NCBI RefSeq assembly: GCF_040645195.1
Contig: NZ_JBEYXW010000002.1
Location: 186,001 to 250,000 of the forward strand
DNA from: Prauserella_A sp040645195
GTDB lineage: Bacteria; Actinomycetota; Actinomycetes; Mycobacteriales; Pseudonocardiaceae
Reading direction: 5' to 3'
DNA: 64,000 bases
This document shows positions 62,987 through 64,000 of the stretch, piece after piece. Position 1 is the first letter of the stretch. The number at the start of each line of letters is the position of its first letter. The notes under the pieces are model-generated. The model made no database searches and was not told the DNA's origin. It saw nothing but the letters and a program-made list of their open reading frames with translations. The translations under genes and the position numbers were made by a program.

Positions 62987-64000
62987 ATGATCGACAACAC
63001 CGGATCGCGTGAGCTCGCCCTGCGCCAGGCCACCACAGAGTCGCTGGCCGAGGCGGTGGAACTGCTGCCCGCACTGCCTCCTGCCGACCCCGCGGATCGC
63101 TACGCCATCCGCCACGTGACCATGCTGTGGCTCAGCGTGGACAAGAGTGAGCACACGCGCAGGGCCTACTACGCCGATCTGGCTGCCTGGCTGGCGTGGT
63201 GCGCCCGCACCGGCCTCGACCCGCTGCGGGCGCGCCGCGCGGACGTCGACGCCTGGAAGACGACGTTGACCGTCACCGGGCGCGACGGCCTGCCCCGTCC
63301 CGCGGCGCCGTCGACCCTGGCCCGCACGCTCGCAGGCGTGTCCAGCTGGTACCGCTACCTGCAGTCCAACGACGTCACCGACAACAACCCGATCGGGGCG
63401 GTGACCCGGCCGAAGCGGGCCAAGGCGTCCCCACTGCCCGCGCTCGACGAGCGCTCGACAGCGGCGTTGCTCGACCACGTCGAAAGCCGCGCCGCACGGC
63501 TGGACAGTGAGGCCGCGTGGCGGGACGCGGCGCTGGTGGCCCTGCTGTTCTATACCGGCCTGCGGGTCTCCGGCATCACCACCGCGACCGTCGCGGATCT
63601 GGACACCGACTCGGGGCACACGATCCTGCGCTACACCGGCAAGGGCGGGCAGCGGGACTTCGTCCCGCTGGTGGCTCCGGCGGTCCGGCCGCTGGCCCGC
63701 TACCTCGCCGCCCGCTCGGCGCGGTTCGGTGTGCCGGCCGAACGGCTGACCGGACCGCTGCTGGCCACGACGCCGCACCCGCACGACCCGGCCAAACCCG
63801 GCGGCAAGGCGCTGCGGCAGCGCGACGTGTGGCAGGCGTTGCGCCGGTTCGCCACGGCGGCGGGGCTTCCGGCGGCGACCAGCATCTCGCCACACACGGC
63901 GCGGCGGACCACCGGCACACTGCTGCTGGCGCACAACGTGCCGGTCCAGAAGGTCCAGGACCTGCTGGGGCACGCCGACATCCGCACCACGCGTGACCGC
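62987..64000 (+). CDS. tyrosine recombinase/integrase, cut by window end
   Basis: The frame from ATG 62987 stays open for 338 codons to the window edge. An N-terminal SAM-like core-binding domain (HTRRAYYADLAAWLAWCA) and the catalytic domain follow. Catalytic residues seen are Arg193 (TGLRVSG), Lys219 (GKGGQR), His303 and Arg306 (SPHTARR) and His329 (LLGHADIRTT). The nucleophilic Tyr would be expected within the next 10-15 residues, outside the window. It resembles XerC/D and phage integrases of actinobacteria. No attachment site was recognised. Confidence 0.9.
   Translation, partial: MIDNTGSRELALRQATTESLAEAVELLPALPPADPADRYAIRHVTMLWLSVDKSEHTRRAYYADLAAWLAWCARTGLDPLRARRADVDAWKTTLTVTGRDGLPRPAAPSTLARTLAGVSSWYRYLQSNDVTDNNPIGAVTRPKRAKASPLPALDERSTAALLDHVESRAARLDSEAAWRDAALVALLFYTGLRVSGITTATVADLDTDSGHTILRYTGKGGQRDFVPLVAPAVRPLARYLAARSARFGVPAERLTGPLLATTPHPHDPAKPGGKALRQRDVWQALRRFATAAGLPAATSISPHTARRTTGTLLLAHNVPVQKVQDLLGHADIRTTRDR

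Overview
The window is high-GC DNA (strong G/C third-position bias) with a clearly actinobacterial gene set: RbpA, an Rpf-type muralytic enzyme, separate Lnt and polyprenol-phosphate-mannose synthase genes, a SARP/AfsR regulator, an ECF42-type sigma factor with its DGPF partner, WYL and CGNR regulators, and two bacterial terpene synthases. A filamentous actinomycete, perhaps of the Pseudonocardiaceae, fits best; this is inference from gene content. No tRNA, rRNA or CRISPR array was seen.

Layout. 1-8 kb: the tail of a Clp-N protein, an alpha/beta hydrolase, a KamA-family radical SAM enzyme divergent from a YtcJ-type amidohydrolase, lnt-ppm, a secreted lamin-tail protein, and rbpA behind a near-consensus SigR promoter. 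8-17 kb: thymidine kinase, a UMF1-type MFS protein, an Rpf-like enzyme, GDPD, a D-2-hydroxyacid dehydrogenase next to a sulfonate/nitrate-type ABC importer, and an AraC/VOC pair. 17-27.6 kb: a short UvrA paralogue, an N-terminally truncated histidine kinase, a HemK-like methyltransferase, a decayed VOC gene beside a decayed WYL regulator, a MoxR/VWA pair and two imine-reductase-like genes. 27.6-33.5 kb: a 1085-aa SARP regulator, then a tightly coupled polyprenyl diphosphate synthase and terpene synthase preceded by a 29-codon overlapping leader ORF.

33.5-46.3 kb is a mobile-element wreck. Two inverted copies of a Tn3-type res site plus the start of tnpR (33873-34157 and 44163-44400) flank about 10 kb. 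That interval holds an AraC/saccharopine-dehydrogenase-like pair, a broken tnpA, a decayed accessory gene, a DHA2 efflux pump, an aminoglycoside-phosphotransferase-like kinase, and a hydrolase-MerR operon under a 31-bp palindrome. A degraded resolvase and a KfrA-like coiled-coil protein follow.

46.3-64 kb is ordinary accessory chromosome: LysR/SDR; a dehalogenase-like hydrolase divergent from a CGNR regulator with twin operators; a methyltransferase; an AAA ATPase; TetR with a membrane protein; an ArsR-MFS locus collapsed by deletion; MmyB-type XRE with SDR; a second terpene synthase; an MBL hydrolase overlapping a DedA protein; a PmtA-like methyltransferase; a NarL-type two-component system; the ECF42 sigma factor and DGPF pair with a matching promoter; and the start of a tyrosine recombinase cut by the window end. 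Several loci show recent decay (premature stop, frameshifts, deletion fusions), so this stretch of genome appears to be in flux.
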